The position numbers were made by a program, and so were the translations under genes. Below, piece by piece: positions 27,063-40,096 of a DNA stretch of 64,000 nucleotides. The notes beneath the pieces were generated by a model that did no database searches, was not told the DNA's origin, and saw only the letters and a program-made list of their open reading frames with translations. The DNA lies in NCBI GenBank assembly GCA_003255065.1, contig QAOA01001442.1, forward strand, positions 245,463 through 309,462, in the 5' to 3' direction. The stretch's first letter is position 1; each line of letters opens with the position of its first letter. The DNA is from Cercis canadensis. Lineage: Eukaryota; Streptophyta; Magnoliopsida; Fabales; Fabaceae.

Positions 27063-30000
27063 ATGGAAGAGAGCCTAGTTTGCAATTGGAGTGTGGTTAG
27101 ATCTCTTTTAGCAATTCTTCAATGGTGGGCTTTCAATGTCACTGTAATCATTATGAACAAGTGGATCTTCCAGGTCTGTGTCCAGTAAATCTGATTGTTG
27201 AATTTCACTCCTTATTGTTATTGAATTTTCAATAATGGGTTATGCTTTAGTATATAGCTTGGGACCTTTTGAATCTCTTGATTGGTTTTATGCCGTTGAA
27301 TTTGTAATTTGTTAAATTCTATTATTTTTCTAAAGTAATAATCGTAAATCTCAACGTGTTTATGTACTTTGATTCGATAACAATGAAGAAAATAATAATA
27401 GTCTTGTTCTGTGATTTTGGAGAATTTTCAAACTCCAACCTCAGTAGTCGTATGATCTCTAGACTTTTGATATTATTCCTCCATTAGCATGANCTTTTGA
27501 ATCTCTTGATTGGTTTCATGCCGTTGAATTTGTAATTTGTTAAATTCTATTATTTTTCTAAAGTAATAATCGTAAATCTCAACGTGTTTATGTACTTTGA
27601 TTCGATAACAATGAAGAAAATAATAATAGTCTTGTTCTGTGATTTTGGAGAATTTTCAAACTCCAACCTCAGTAGTCGTATGATCTCTAGACTTTTGATA
27701 TTATTCCTCCATTAGCATGATATATTAAACTCCCAGTATCAGGAAAGCTAAGAAACAGCCAAAGTGGCCGGAATGTTACGTAATTACTACTTTTTTTTAA
27801 AAAAAATTATTGCTGTATTTAGACTTTATCGTATGCCATCACCTGTTGTTTCATAGAATGCATAGTTTTTAGATTAGAACAGCACTTTCTTGTTTATCAT
27901 ACCAGTCTTGTTTCAAAACTGCTGTTTTCTGAAATTATCTGCAGAATCATATGTTACTTTAAAATGCATATAGTTAAATGGTTAATTTATAATATATGCT
28001 TAAATTATTTGGTTGGTCAGTATATATTGATCAGAGATTTCTTCTTGAATTTAATTTAGTTTTAAGTCAAATCCATTGACCTTGTTTAGTGGTGAAACTT
28101 GAGCTACATGCGATGTTTGCTAATCATCAGAAAAATCTTTTCTTGATTTTTTTTTTTAAAAGAATAAACAAAGGAGTGAAATATCCTTTTCTTGATCTTA
28201 TTTTTGTGTCATGTGAATTAAAATAATAAAGTGAAGTATGCATGATTATGTAATGTACCTGAGACCAGGATACAATGTAAACAAGATAAGTACTACAACT
28301 TAACAAAGTTAGGTGTATCCTCTAAAGTGATATTGTGACTTTAAAAAGCTCTAAAATTATTCGGACAGGTGGTATGCTTAATTAATTTATGAACAAATTT
28401 AATTGTGGCATTCAATCTTCTAGAAAAGCATAATTTTCTTGATTTTCTTCATGGGATTTGGGCCTTCCAGAGGTATATAATCTACAAAGTTGAGTTCCAT
28501 TTTTTATCAGTTAGAAAAGGTCCCTTGATATTCTTAAGTCGTATTCAAATTTCCAGAAAATACATTTTGAAAGAGGACTGCCAGTGAATGATTGTTTCAT
28601 TATGGCACTAATATGTAGGACTAAGTTGTTTCATTGTCATACTAATGATGACTGTAATCTGTTTAGATATTTTTTGTTTTTGTTCCGTCTGTAAAGGGGA
28701 AAGAAAAAGCAATATTTATCAGTTCTTCCACATCTCTCTGTGTGTAGGTTTCCTTCTTCCTTACATTGGTCACTCAGTTCTCACGTTAGAAAGTTGTATG
28801 GATCACTGCAAATGCTATAAATAATTTTTTTCCTTTGCAGAAATTGGACTTCAAGTTTCCCCTATCTGTATCCTGTGTCCACTTTATCTGCTCAGCCATT
28901 GGAGCATACATGGTAATTAAGGTGCTGAAGCTTAAACCACTTATATCCGTTGACCCAGAAGATCGCTGGAGAAGAATCTTTCCAATGTCATTTGTGTTCT
29001 GTATCAACATAGTGTTGGGGAATGTGAGCTTACGTTACATTCCAGTTTCTTTTATGCAGACAATAAAGTCATTCACACCGGCAACTACAGGTTCAAGAAT
29101 TAGTACCATTCTCCCCTCCTCCCCCCTCCAACCAAAAATATCTGACACTTGCTTTGTCTCTTGGTTATTGATCACATTTCATCTGATCTTTCGTGAACTT
29201 GTACAGTTTTTCTGCAATGGCTAGTTTGGAGAAAATATTTTGACTGGCGTATTTGGACTTCGCTTATACCCATTGTTGGAGGAATTCTTCTCACATCCGT
29301 TACAGAGCTTAGTTTTAACATGTTCGGGTTTTGCGCTGCATTATTTGGCTGTTTGGCTACTTCTACAAAGACTATTCTTGCAGAGTCTCTGCTGCATGGA
29401 TACAAATTTGACAGGTAGGTCTTTGTGCTTGCCCTTTTTTTTTTCTGTCCCTCTTCTCTTTCTGGATTTTTCCTTGGTAGACTTGCCAGTTATTTGTGGG
29501 TGTCTGTATCATCTACTCCTGGTGGACAATGGAATCCTTACATAGACTTTGGAGAAGTCACTAAAAAGAGTAGTGGGTTACTGGTGATATTTATTATGTA
29601 TGTTGCCTGTATTTCTCTTAGCCCTAGCCACTACTATACTTCATTTTATTCTGTACATGTGTAGTTTCTCTAAATTGTTTTGGCATGATTTTTCTTTACT
29701 ATACTAGCTGATAGTTATTTTTTGTGTGTATCTTCAGCATAAACACAGTTTATTACATGGCACCTTTTGCAACCATGATCTTGGCGGTACCTGCCATGTT
29801 ACTTGAAGGCAATGGAATTCTTGAGTGGTTTAATACTCATCCGTACCCTTGGTCAGCTCTCATCATTATTCTTAGCTCCGGGGTGTTGGCTTTCTGCCTT
29901 AATTTCTCCATCTTTTATGTGATCCACTCCACCACTGCTGTAACATTTAATGTTGCTGGAAACCTTAAGGTGAGGTTACATGCTCCAAACTTCTGTATTT

Positions 30001-30554
30001 TTGGGTCTGCATGTTTGAAATTATCGTTATCATTGTCATTTGTGGTTTGATTTATGTTTTATTTCAAAAACCAGTCACATTTCCAATCTGATACTGGCAG
30101 AAATTTTAGCTTGGTTATCCTTATTCCTATAGGGGATGCCTTTCTTTCCCTCCCCACTTTATTGTTTCACTGTGATTTAGGCCCCCCCTTGATAGTTTGG
30201 TTAAACTTTCTATGATTACATGTTCCTGGGTTATTGCTGCTGGGGTGTACTATAATGTTATAGTATTTAAATTGTGAAACCAGTTGCGATCATGCATTGA
30301 ATCATTGTTTTGTATTCTGCTTATTTGTGCAGGTTGCAGTTGCTGTTCTTGTTTCTTGGCTGATATTTAGGAACCCAATTTCATCCATGAATGCTGTTGG
30401 ATGTGGTGTGACCCTTGTGGGATGTACATTCTATGGTTATGTCAGGCATCTGCTCGCCCAACAGCCACCGGGAACTCCACGGACACCCCGAACGCCTCGG
30501 AGTAGGATGGAGTTGCATCCTCTTGTAAATGATAAATTAGATGATAAGGTCTAA
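27063..30554 (+). CDS. UDP-GALT1: UDP-galactose transporter, UDP-GALT1/GONST5 type (340 aa, 5 exons)
   Basis: A Golgi nucleotide-sugar antiporter of the TPT/NST family that brings UDP-galactose into the lumen for cell-wall and glycoprotein synthesis. Exons: 27063-27173, 28841-29090, 29207-29414, 29738-29969, 30333-30554, all GT-AG and in phase. The protein starts MEESLVCNWSVVRSLLAIL. It carries the family blocks KLDFKFPLSVSCVHFICS, ALFGCLATSTKTILAESL and VTFNVAGNLKVAVAVLVSWL, with about ten membrane helices. The C-terminal tail has a TPRTPRTPR repeat. It is very close to Arabidopsis At1g77610 as I remember it, and length matches the family (about 336-340 aa). It runs divergently from PDS5 and convergently to the USP gene. 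Substrate is inferred from the family. Confidence 0.95.
27266..27720. repeat. 227-bp direct duplication around a single N (likely assembly artefact)
   Basis: Bases 27266-27492 and 27494-27720 are almost identical and are separated by the N at 27493. They lie in intron 1 of the transporter, so the reading frame is unaffected but intron 1 is probably overstated by about 227 bp. Confidence 0.88.
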
Positions 30555-31501
30555 TTGGATTAGCTTCCAATCACGTCTCTTTCATTCCACATCCACAGGC
30601 AGTGATAGCAAAATGGTACAAAAAGGGAAAACAAAGTTACTTGAGTTATTTCTTCCGTTAGATTACTCACAATTTTTAATATATGTTCTTTCTTTTTTCC
30701 CCCTTCTTCCATATTTGTTACAGTATTCCGTTTTCTGGCATGATAATGATTATAATTATTAGAGTTCTTTCGCCTCATTTGCATTTTTTTGTTTGTTTTT
30801 GAGATGGGATAGTTGTCAATCTTATTTTAAGACCAAATAAATTGATAAACTCTAGTTATCATATTTTATATTAGTCTTTTACAAATTAAATTGTATTGCA
30901 GCATAAAGTTAATCCCTGCATTTTCCTTTTTGTGCGTTTATCTTCTGCCGTATCACGTTGTAGCCAAAATTACCTGTTTACTTTTGATAACGAAAAGTTT
31001 TAGGACAAACTAATACTTTTATCCATCTATATAGAAGGATAATGGTTAAATAGTTCATACTTAATGCTGCTGTAAATGACTTTTTCCAGCTCCAGCATCG
31101 TGGTCCTTTGTCTGTTATCTCCTCTACATAATAACCTCATATGAAGTGGTCCTAGGTCCGTGATGGATCTAATTTCACCTAAAATTTTGCTGGGGTTATT
31201 TGTCTACCACATCCTCTATAGTCTACACTACACCATTCTATAATTATCATTTAAAATTTGAAACGGTCAAGAACAATCTACCAAAATAAATGGGACAAAA
31301 TAAGAGAAAAGATTGTTAAGAAGCATGATGGGCTGGTTCCGTAATCCCTAACTTAATACCATAGAATTTATACCCGAAGGTCATTTCTTTAGTACGAGGA
31401 AGATATAGTTAGTAGTTACAAAGGGTGAAATAGATGCTACATATTAGGTTAAGTTTCTAATTTATGCCTTGTGAGATTCTAATTAATACTAAAGTCTACA
31501 T
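30555..31501. other. Convergent 3' regions of the transporter and USP genes
   Basis: Tail-to-tail intergenic DNA. The first ~200-300 bases are probably transporter 3' UTR, and bases just below 31502 are USP 3' UTR. I see no ORF or repeat worth reporting. Confidence 0.5.
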
Positions 31502-32868
31502 CTAAGCCAATAACCAGAAGTTCTTCTGCCATCTAGTGCTAATAAGGTAGCCATTAGTGCCTTGGCTACGCTTCCTCACTCCAATTGTCAAGCACTCTGC
31601 ATGATTGATGCAATGCTCCACAAACTCCTCTGTGCCGTTACTTCCACATAGGCTGCCAAAAACATGATAAAGCAAATTACCAACAAATTTAAAAGCTCAA
31701 TTTTTGAGTAATAATGCAATTCTTAAAAAGTCTCAGATCAAAGGTTGAAACTTGCATAAGGGGTGGATGATTCACTGAACTCACCAGCTGAAGAATGGAG
31801 ATGGCTTCTTTTGGCCCAATACTAAGATAGACACCTCCAGCTTCTTCACTTGGCTCATCACTGTGGCCAATTTTGGTCCTTGGATCACAAGTGCTTCCAC
31901 TTCCACCTATGTCATTGTCACCCCAAAATATAATTAATTTTAGGACTGTATACGGAAGATAAAGGACTATTCTATTTATCTCTCTCTTTCTCTGTATCTT
32001 GTTTTTTTTTTTTTCTTTTTCTGGTTTTGGGGGAAGGAGGGGAGACAAGAAAGAAAGAGGGAAATTAGGAAAAGAAAAGCTGAAGTACTGAACAATGCCC
32101 ATGATTTCTCTCTGCAAAGTAAATATAAAAGAAGGGATATGATGCAGGAAACTCAGTCCTTTGCCCGGGCTTGCCCTCTAAAGAAGAGAAAAAGGTAGGA
32201 GGAAAAAAATTAATAGCAAAAGAATTATTAGAAAAGAAAAAGGAACTCCTACTTCCCTGTTTTGAACAGCATTGTGAATTTTCATAGAAGAACATGAATC
32301 AAGATCTACAAAGCACAATGACTATCCCCAAACTCTTCCTGAACACATGGGATCCATAAAATACACAAAAAGAAAATGCAGAAAACACAGCCTCTGTTTG
32401 AATCAATTCTCTCTCTTTAATCTCAAGAAACTAAAAATAAAATTAACTTACTAATCTGAGTCGAACAAAACACATGATAAGTTTAAACCCGAATGGACAT
32501 ACCTGTGGCTTGCAATCCTTGCAAAGGGAGCCGAGATAGTTGACAAGATAGGTAGAACAAGAAGATTCAGAGCCCCTATGTGGAGGAACAATGTGAAGCA
32601 GAGTGAGTAAATCACCCTTATTAACGACATGGGTGAGTGCCCACATCATTGCATGCTTTGACTGTGAAGTTTCATCAACCACCACCATCACTCTCTTCCT
32701 CACCCCATTCCCATTGTCCTCATTTCCATACATTGTAAACCCCTCCATTTGATTCAGACTCGCCTCACACCCACCAAAATAACTGTCTTTCGCACTCCAC
32801 CTGTTCGATGTAGATTTCCAAGCCTCCTTCGCACTTAACTGTCTCAAAAATGATCCTGAGCTGTGCAT
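31502..32868 (-). CDS. Universal stress protein (USP)-like protein (212 aa, 3 exons)
   Basis: Belongs to the plant USP/adenine nucleotide alpha-hydrolase-like family, implicated in stress responses; precise role unknown. Exon 1 is 32868-32503, exon 2 31906-31785, exon 3 31652-31502, all GT-AG and in phase. The start is the ATG at 32868 (MHSSGSFLRQLSAKEAWKS); the open frame extends six codons upstream but without an ATG. After a serine-rich N-terminal extension of ~55 residues comes the USP core: VRKRVMVVVDETSQSKHAM with the conserved aspartate, then LLTLLHIVPP, then VEVEALVIQGPKLATVMSQ and VSILVLGQKKPSPFF. It ends TRWQKNFWLLA, typical of this plant subfamily. The canonical ATP-binding G-x2-G-x9-G(S/T) pattern is not obvious, so nucleotide binding is uncertain. 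Confidence 0.88.
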
Positions 32869-35718
32869 TCTAGAAAGCTTACCCAACGCTGATTTATCCT
32901 AGTAGAAGTCTACTATTATTGGTAGCTAAATAGATAGAAAAATATAGGTAGGTAGGGGGTAGAGTGCAGCAGAGGATATGACAGAAGCAGAAGCAGGTTA
33001 TAATAGTGGGGAGAACAGAGTTAAGAAGAAAGAGAGGAAGAAAGAAGAAGGGTAAAGCAGTAGCAGTTGATGGGAGAACTGAATGCTTGATGATGCAAAA
33101 TGAGAGGGGGTGTTTATCTTTGTGCAGATTAAAGTGTCACGGGAATCCCTGCCTAGTTGTGGCTTTACTCTACAACCACTGTTTGAAGTGTGTTTTCATG
33201 AAGAAACAGAGGGAGGATCTTTGTACGATCTCTTTCATCTAATTTTCAGATTCTTTTGTCATGATAAACTGACTCAAAAAGTATTGTCTGCATAATGATA
33301 TAAACAAATCTTTTTATTTTTTTGCGCTGATCTGATCTCTTGATATAAAACAAATTACCCATAACTTATGATGCGTTACCTCATGCCACATGGTGCACAT
33401 GATTTAAAGTGGTCCATCTTTAAAATAACTCGTCTATAGTAGCCATCAAATTGCAATCCCATGCCCATTTAGCTACATCTGTATACTGATTAGTACATTT
33501 TTTTGCTATTTGTATATAGTTTACACACTTCTTTTACACTAACACTGAGATTTTAAGAGGTCTATATATTGGTGTATATAATTTAGTATACTGAGGCAGC
33601 TAAAATTCTCCCACATAGAGTTGAAAATAGAGCAGAGTGTGACTCTTTCCAACATCAGCATGGTTCCAGTTTTTGGGAGAAGATGGATGGTGATTTCAAC
33701 CATTTTTCCAGGAAGCTTCGGAATGTGATAAAAACATTTATTGTCTTAGAGATGTGAGCAAATAAGCCTAAGAGGGTCATTAATGAAACATGATTAAATA
33801 CTAGAGAAATATATAAAATTACCATTATCTAATATTATAGTAATGAAGTCATCAGTCATCATCATTCTCCAAACCTCATTTGTTTGTTTGCTGAGAAATT
33901 TTTTCTCCCTCTTATAGTACGTACGTTCCCTTATGCTGCTCTCCCCGCTGCGGAGCGGAGCTCGTGTTGGGGAGATTCTCCGAGTCTAATTTAGTAGCAA
34001 TATAATATTAGGCTGATTTTTTTATTGTTAAATAAAAATAAAAATAAATGGTTCCTTTACTTCTCAATCTCATTCACTCGGTGGTGGTCAGACCAAACAG
34101 TAAAGAATCATGACCTGACAGTTTATAATGATAATAATAACATTTTTGAATAAATTTTAAAAATAAAAAAAAGGATTTATGGTAATTAGTTACGTATGCT
34201 AAATTAAGGGGAAGAGTGTCAGAGTTGGGGGCCCTCGTGAATTGGGTTTTGTTTATTTTGGGTGTTGATCAGAAGGTCGTACTTCAAATAATTGCTCCCG
34301 GGTAACTCGCCTGGCCAAACTATATACTTCCAGAACTACTATTTTACCTTTTTACCCATATCAATTTCTCTTATTTACTACATACATATAAATATAACCA
34401 CAATAACCATGGAGGTTACATGAAATTATGAATTTAGATTTTTCCCTCCAACTTCAACTTGTCAAAAGGGTGAAAATGGTCCCTATTCCTACTAAAAACA
34501 AATTTAAGAGAAGGTCCATGTTGTAATTAACTTGGTCGTCGGGTTGCAGTAAAGAGATTTTCCTGAATTAGTAGAAATCAAATTAATAATAGTGGACCAA
34601 TAGGCCATACTTGCTCAATTTCATCACTTTCTTGTCTCTACTTAAATGCAGTATAACTACATACACATGCTTCTGCTTCTGCTTCTGCATTTAGGTACGC
34701 TGCTCTTATTTTGTGTTTCATTTTATTTTCACTTCTTCTAGTAGTTCTCTACACTACACTAAATATACAGTAGAGTGTGGGCGTTAATGTGAGGCTTCAT
34801 AGGCACTGGCCAAACTATATATTTGTTTTTTTGTTGTTGGTGTAACCAAACTATATATGGGTTGGTTACTCACTACTCAGCAATATCACCTGAGCGTTTA
34901 TTTTATAATCTAGTTTGTATTTTATAGAAGTTTGAGCTTTTTAATGTGAAATGGCAGTTAAAAGGAATAGAATAGAGACGAATTAGCGTTCAGCGGCAAG
35001 ATACTTGGCAACTCGTGAAGTAGTTTAATAACAAACACTGTCATATCTCATCTCATATACTATAAGACACAGCATTATCTCATTGTGGCGGTGAGTGGGT
35101 TCACGGTTGTGTCCCCAAATTCCAATTTTGACCTCACTTTCTTAATAATTTTACAACTTTTATCCGATCATTTTTTTCTTTCTTTTTTGTCCTGGTGAAT
35201 TGTGGCTATACTGACCGTGGTGGTGGTGTTTCAAAAGCGGAAGGAATGAAAACCAAAAAGGAAAAAGGTGCTGATGGCAATGATGGCGGTACCCGTCTAT
35301 GTTCCTAAAGGTTAGAGACTAAACCATATGCTTCAGCGATGGCAGGTATGGGCATGCATTGCCAAAAGACAAAGGAGACCAAGCAGTCTTATTTACCATC
35401 ATGACAACTTGCTAAGTACCTCCAAACTTTACTGCACACACAATATAATAGCCAAATCAGACGAGTTACGGATGCTTTTCAGCAGTGTTAAAATGATGTT
35501 CCAAGGGAACCCTTCCTGTTCATAACTATTATGCCACCAATAAATTTGCTGCCAACATAGTATATCACCATTCATAAAATTACTACGATAACTACTTTCT
35601 TATTATTATTAGATGGTTACCAAACAAGAAAACTTTGGGTTGTAATTCCTAGAGAAATGTTTGTCCCATCATTAATAAGAGTTATATGAAATCTGAACTA
35701 AAAAACAAAAAAATTTAA
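32869..35718. other. Intergenic region between the USP gene and the MULE
   Basis: No gene is supported. Bases about 32870-33060 are purine-rich and probably hold the USP leader and core promoter. A short CTTCTG-type microsatellite lies near 34667-34690. The stretch 33930-33990 is unusually GC-rich for the neighbourhood. Small ORFs at 33006-33242 and 35328-35525 have no recognisable relatives. Confidence 0.45.
35710..35718. repeat. Target-site duplication, left of the MULE
   Basis: AAAATTTAA directly precedes the left terminus and pairs with AAAAGTTAA at 41711-41719: eight of nine bases agree, the 9-bp length usual for Mutator elements. Confidence 0.8.
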
Positions 35719-36054
35719 GGGAAAAGTCTAAAAAACTCCCTTCAATTATGCTCCAATTGCACTTTACCCCCCATCCTTCAAAAACGTAGGAAAGACCTCA
35801 TTAAACTACGAAAATGTGCGTTTTACTCCCAAGCCCCAAACGGGCGTCCATAAATAGACGGAAAGTGTCACGTGCTTGGCACGTGAAATGCTTAAATGGC
35901 TAATCCCCGTTAAAACTCAGATTAATCGCACACGTGAGAGGCACGTGGTCAATTAAACACCGAAATCATTCTCTCTCCCCGATTTGCCTTCTGATTTGGG
36001 GATTTTCAGAGAAATCCCTAGAGAGAGACTTGGAGGAGACATTTTTTCGAGAGA
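35719..36054 (+). repeat. MULE left terminal inverted repeat (336 bp)
   Basis: Matches the reverse complement of 41375-41710 at all but about five positions, counted by eye. It contains four CACGTG cores and an inner CT-rich block that probably serves as transposase-gene leader. A 5' UTR intron is likely: a splice donor near 36208 and an acceptor at 36587, just before the transposase ATG. Confidence 0.93.
35869..35947. promoter_or_regulatory. Cluster of four CACGTG (G-box) cores in the left TIR
   Basis: CACGTG occurs at 35869, 35880, 35931 and 35942. Start-to-start spacing is 11, 51 and 11 bases, i.e. two pairs each about one helical turn apart. CACGTG is the core bound by plant bZIP and bHLH factors. 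Use here, by host factors or the transposase, is inference. Confidence 0.6.
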
Positions 36055-36588
36055 ACTACATTAAAACTCAAATGCTGTGGATTCTCGATTGCACTTAGCA
36101 GGAAATTGCGATACGTTGGATTTGAGGTCATAGGTCGGGTTGATAGCTTAGTCTTTCTGAGCCAATTCTTTCTCTGTTGAAATCGTGGGCCCAAAAAATC
36201 GATACCAGGTAATCGAAAACAAAACTGAACTCTGTAAATTCTGTTTGGTGTTGTTTTTGTTTGTAAATGAAAACTGTTTCTCCCTTCTCACCCAAAATAA
36301 ATGGAAGTGGTCATATGAATTTTGATTAAAATGTACTTGTTCCGTTGGAAAATGGTTGGGAAATTTTTGTTTTATTTGCTGCAAGAGAGAAATATCGACA
36401 GACAGACAGCATAGAAAGAAATTTTGTGTTATTTTGCATATGGTTTAGGCATTTTGCATGTGAATATTGTTGTTTCACATTGAGGAACATGGTTTAGGCT
36501 TTGGGCTTTTTTGTCTTTGTTTTATCATGTGGTCCTGGAGCTACTGTGATGTGATGTGGTCCTAACATGTGTTTGTTTTTATTACAGC

Positions 36589-39500
36589 ATGAATTATATT
36601 GGGTTTGAGTTGTATTATGGAGGGGCACTTAGGTATTTTCCCTCCGTGAGATATGAAGGTGGGGTTAAGGAATCTATAGATGAATTTGATATTGATTATT
36701 TGTCTGTAACTCATTTGAGTAAGCATATAATTGAAGAAGGGTATGGAAATGCTGAGTTTGTGTGGTATAAGTTCGATGATGAGTCTTTTGAGGATGGGAT
36801 TAAGCCCTTTCTTACTGACAAGGATGTGAGGCAGATTTTGAATAGCATAGGTGAGAGAACTAATAGGGTGTTACAATTATTTGTTGAGCACCATGTGGAC
36901 ACAGCTGAAGTGAGTGAGGAGCCATTGAGACTGACAGCTGAACCTCATGTGGACATGGCTGATGAAAGGGGTAATGAAAATGCCAGTGCAGGAGACAATG
37001 CTGAAATACCAATGGCAGAAGGTGAGAGTGAAGGTGAAGGTGAGGGTAAGGGTGAGGGTGAGGGTGAGGAAGTTAATTTAGATGGCTGCGATTTTGAGGA
37101 CAGTGATTATGCTGAATATGTAGATTTATTTTGTGAAAATGAGGAAAATTTGAGTAGGTTCTGTGATGATATGGGACATACTGAGGCTTATAATGAAGCT
37201 GGCCCAAGTGCTGAGGCTGAGGCAGAGGGACAAGGCCCAAGTGCTGAGGCAGAGGCAGAGGCTGAGGGTCAAGGCCCAAGTGCTGAGGAAGTGAGAGGAG
37301 GCCCAAGGCCTACAATTGTGGTAGATCATAATGGTGAGTGACTATGATGAGTCTGATGTTTTGTGTAGCCCGGATAAGGAAGGCAGTGATCAGCCCAAGA
37401 GAAATAGATACCCAGAGTTTAACCACCACAATAACATGCAGAAAAAAATAAGGCTCCAAGTTGGTATGAAGTTTGCCAACTTTAGGGTTTTTAGGGATGC
37501 CTTGAAACAGTACTGCATCGAGAATGGCATTGACTTCCTATATAAGAAAAATGAGGCAGCCAGAATAACTATTGAGTGCAAGAGGAAGTGTGGCTGGAGG
37601 ATGCATGCCTCAAACAACCAAGAAGGCAGTACTTTTCAAATCAAGTCATGGGGAAACCAAGAACATACTGACTGTGCTTGGGAAAACAACAATAGGAAGG
37701 CAAATTCTGCTTGGCTGGCCAGAAAATATCAAGATCATATTCGAGATAACAAGGGGAAATGGGAGAATGATGCTTTCATAAATCAAGTGGCACGAGATTA
37801 CTCTACACAAGTGTCAAGGTGGCAAGTGTACAGAGCCAAGAAAGCTGCAAAACAGAAAATTGAAGGCACACATAAGGAGCAATATGCTCTATTATGGAGT
37901 TACTGTGCAGCAGTATTGCTTTATAACCCTGGTTCTACACTGAAGGTGAAGGTAGAAAATAGGCATTTTCAGAGATTCTATGTGTGTTTGGATGCTGCCA
38001 AAAGGGGGTTTAAATTCTGCAGACCTCTTATACATCTAAATGGTTGCTTCCTGAAAGTAGGGATGGGTGGCATGTTACTAGCTGCTGTGGGAAGGGATGC
38101 GAATGACAACATGTTTCCCATTGCATATGCAGCATGTGAGGCAGAAGTGAAGGAGACATGGGAGTGGTTTTTAGAGCTCTTGATAGCTGATATTGGACCT
38201 TCAAATGAACATGGTTGGATCTTCATGTCTGACCAACAAAAAGTAAGTTATGACCTATCCATATGTGTTTTAGTTTACTGTTTCCCATATTTAAACTTGT
38301 TTTATGTTCAGATTATAACTGTATATATGTTTCACTGTTTAACAATGTAGGGCTTGAAAGAGGTTTTAGCTGAGATGGAGGTAGAGCACAGATTTTGTGT
38401 AAGGCATTTATATGCTAACTTTAAGGTGAACTATAAAGGACAGGCATTGAAAATCAGTCTATGGAATGCTGCTAAGGCAACAACAGTGGCTGAGTTCAAG
38501 TTTCATATGGGTGAGATTCACAAGCTCAATGACCAAGCTACTAAATGGTTAGCAGATAAACACCCAAGAACATGGTCAAGGCATGCCTTTAGTTCAAGAG
38601 CAAGATCAGCAGCCTTGCAGAACAATCTGTCAGATACCTTTAATGCTTATGTGCTGCTTGCAAGGGACAAGCCTATCATAACAATGATGGAGATGATTAG
38701 AAGAATGTTGATGAAGAGATTTGCAACAAAGCAAGCAGGGATGATGAGCTATACTGGAACAATTTGTCCAAGAATAGCAGCACAGTTGGAGAGATCGAAG
38801 TCAGAGGCCATGAATTGTATATGCCATATGAATGGAGCTGGGAAGTTTGAGGTGGACAGTTGGCAAGGTCAGAGGAGAGTTGTGGATTTGGTGGCCAGGA
38901 CATGTTCCTGTAGGCTTTGGGACATTACAGGGGTGCCATGTGCACATGCTATTAAGTGTATTTATGCCCAAAGAGAACAACCAGAGGTGTATGTTGATAA
39001 GTACTTCACAAAAGAGACATTCCTGAAAACATATGGGGTTATGATTAACCCTGTACCTGGTGAAGATGAATGACCAACCACTGAATATGAGCATGTATTA
39101 CCTCCATTAGGTAGAACCCTCACAGGCAGACCTCGGAAGAATAGGAAGAGAGCAGTTGATGAACCCCAAAATGCTAGTAAGATTAGCAGGGTTAGGGTGA
39201 GGATGAAATGTGCCAACTGTGGCCAGTTTGACCATAACACTCGTACTTGCAAGGGACCTGTGAACCCTAATAGAAGGGTATATAAGAAGAAGGCTGGTGC
39301 TAATAATCCTGTGAGTAACCAATTTCTGAACAATAATTGCATAACTTGTCCTGCTGATTTTTAGTAATGTTTAATTCCATAATTTGGCTCCAGGTTGGAA
39401 GAAGAAAGAAGGTTGCGGCCCACAATGCCCAAAGTGCATCAAGTGCTGCCAATCCCTCATGTGAAGGAGAAGCACAAAGTCAAGCAAGTGCTGCTATGAC

Positions 39501-39660
39501 ACACCAACATGATGCACAAGGTTCAAGAAGGCAGACAAGATCGACTGCTGAAAGAGCCTTTATGACACAACCACCCACTAGACAAGCATCAATGACAGAT
39601 GAAACTCACATGGGAGAGTCCACATCCAAGGGTAAAAGAAGAGCAGGACAAACACAGTAG
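36589..39660 (+). pseudogene. mudrA-like: mudrA-like MULE transposase gene, decayed
   Basis: Coding pieces: 36589-38242 (with a frame break), 38351-39310 and 39394-39660, joined by GT-AG introns. Domain order: N-terminal PB1-like domain (MNYIGFELYYGGALRYFPSV), acidic repeats (GEGEGKGEGEGEE; GPSAEAEAEGQ), Mu-type DNA-binding region, MULE transposase core (MGGMLLAAVGRDANDNMFPI; SDQQK|GLKEVL), SWIM zinc finger (CSCRLWDITGVPCAH), and a CCHC knuckle (CANCGQFDHNTRTC). Three defects are visible. A one-base net frame shift lies near 37333. The first catalytic aspartate, usually DGCFLK, is asparagine at 38039-38041 (LNGCFLK). An in-frame TGA at 39071 stands where relatives usually have tryptophan, and homology continues past it. 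It is therefore unlikely to make active transposase. A 35-base intron over the shift is possible by GT-AG rules but too short for plants. Confidence 0.9.
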
Positions 39661-40096
39661 GAACTGTGTCAACTGTGTGGGCCACTTGCTGTCTTCCATT
39701 ATTTTTTGCTTTTTTAGATAAGGCCAACCAGGCTATTGTGCCTTTTGAGGTGTTTAGTTGGCAATTTGTGAGACAATTATATTTTTGGTGTAATGGTCCC
39801 AGAAGATGTATAAATATTTAGGCACTTTTTAAATGGGAAGTTTGTGGCCCATCTGTGAACCATTGTGAGGTACTTGTAATTGAAGTTAACATTATGTTTA
39901 TTTTCAGATGAATCAATATTGAACCATGTTGTCAATACATGCCTACTTTCAGATGCTTATTGTCTTCATTTCATCTTGTATTCCTCCCTAGCTATTCCTT
40001 GCATTTTGACTGTTACCAACTTGTTTTACTGCACAGGTTCTGGAATCCCATTTAATTCTGGTTTGTTGCCAGAACTTGTTGAACTATGTTTCAAAT

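Noticed and set aside
32869-32886. Upstream start for the USP protein
   Set aside because: The frame there begins with TTG; the first ATG is at 32868 and matches the usual N-terminus of the subfamily.
37073-37329. Two minus-strand leucine-rich ORFs in the MULE
   Set aside because: They are shadows of the acidic GPSAEAEAEGQ repeats of the transposase.
37325-37366. A short intron that would explain the transposase frame change
   Set aside because: The only GT-AG pair spans about 35 bases, too short for a plant intron.
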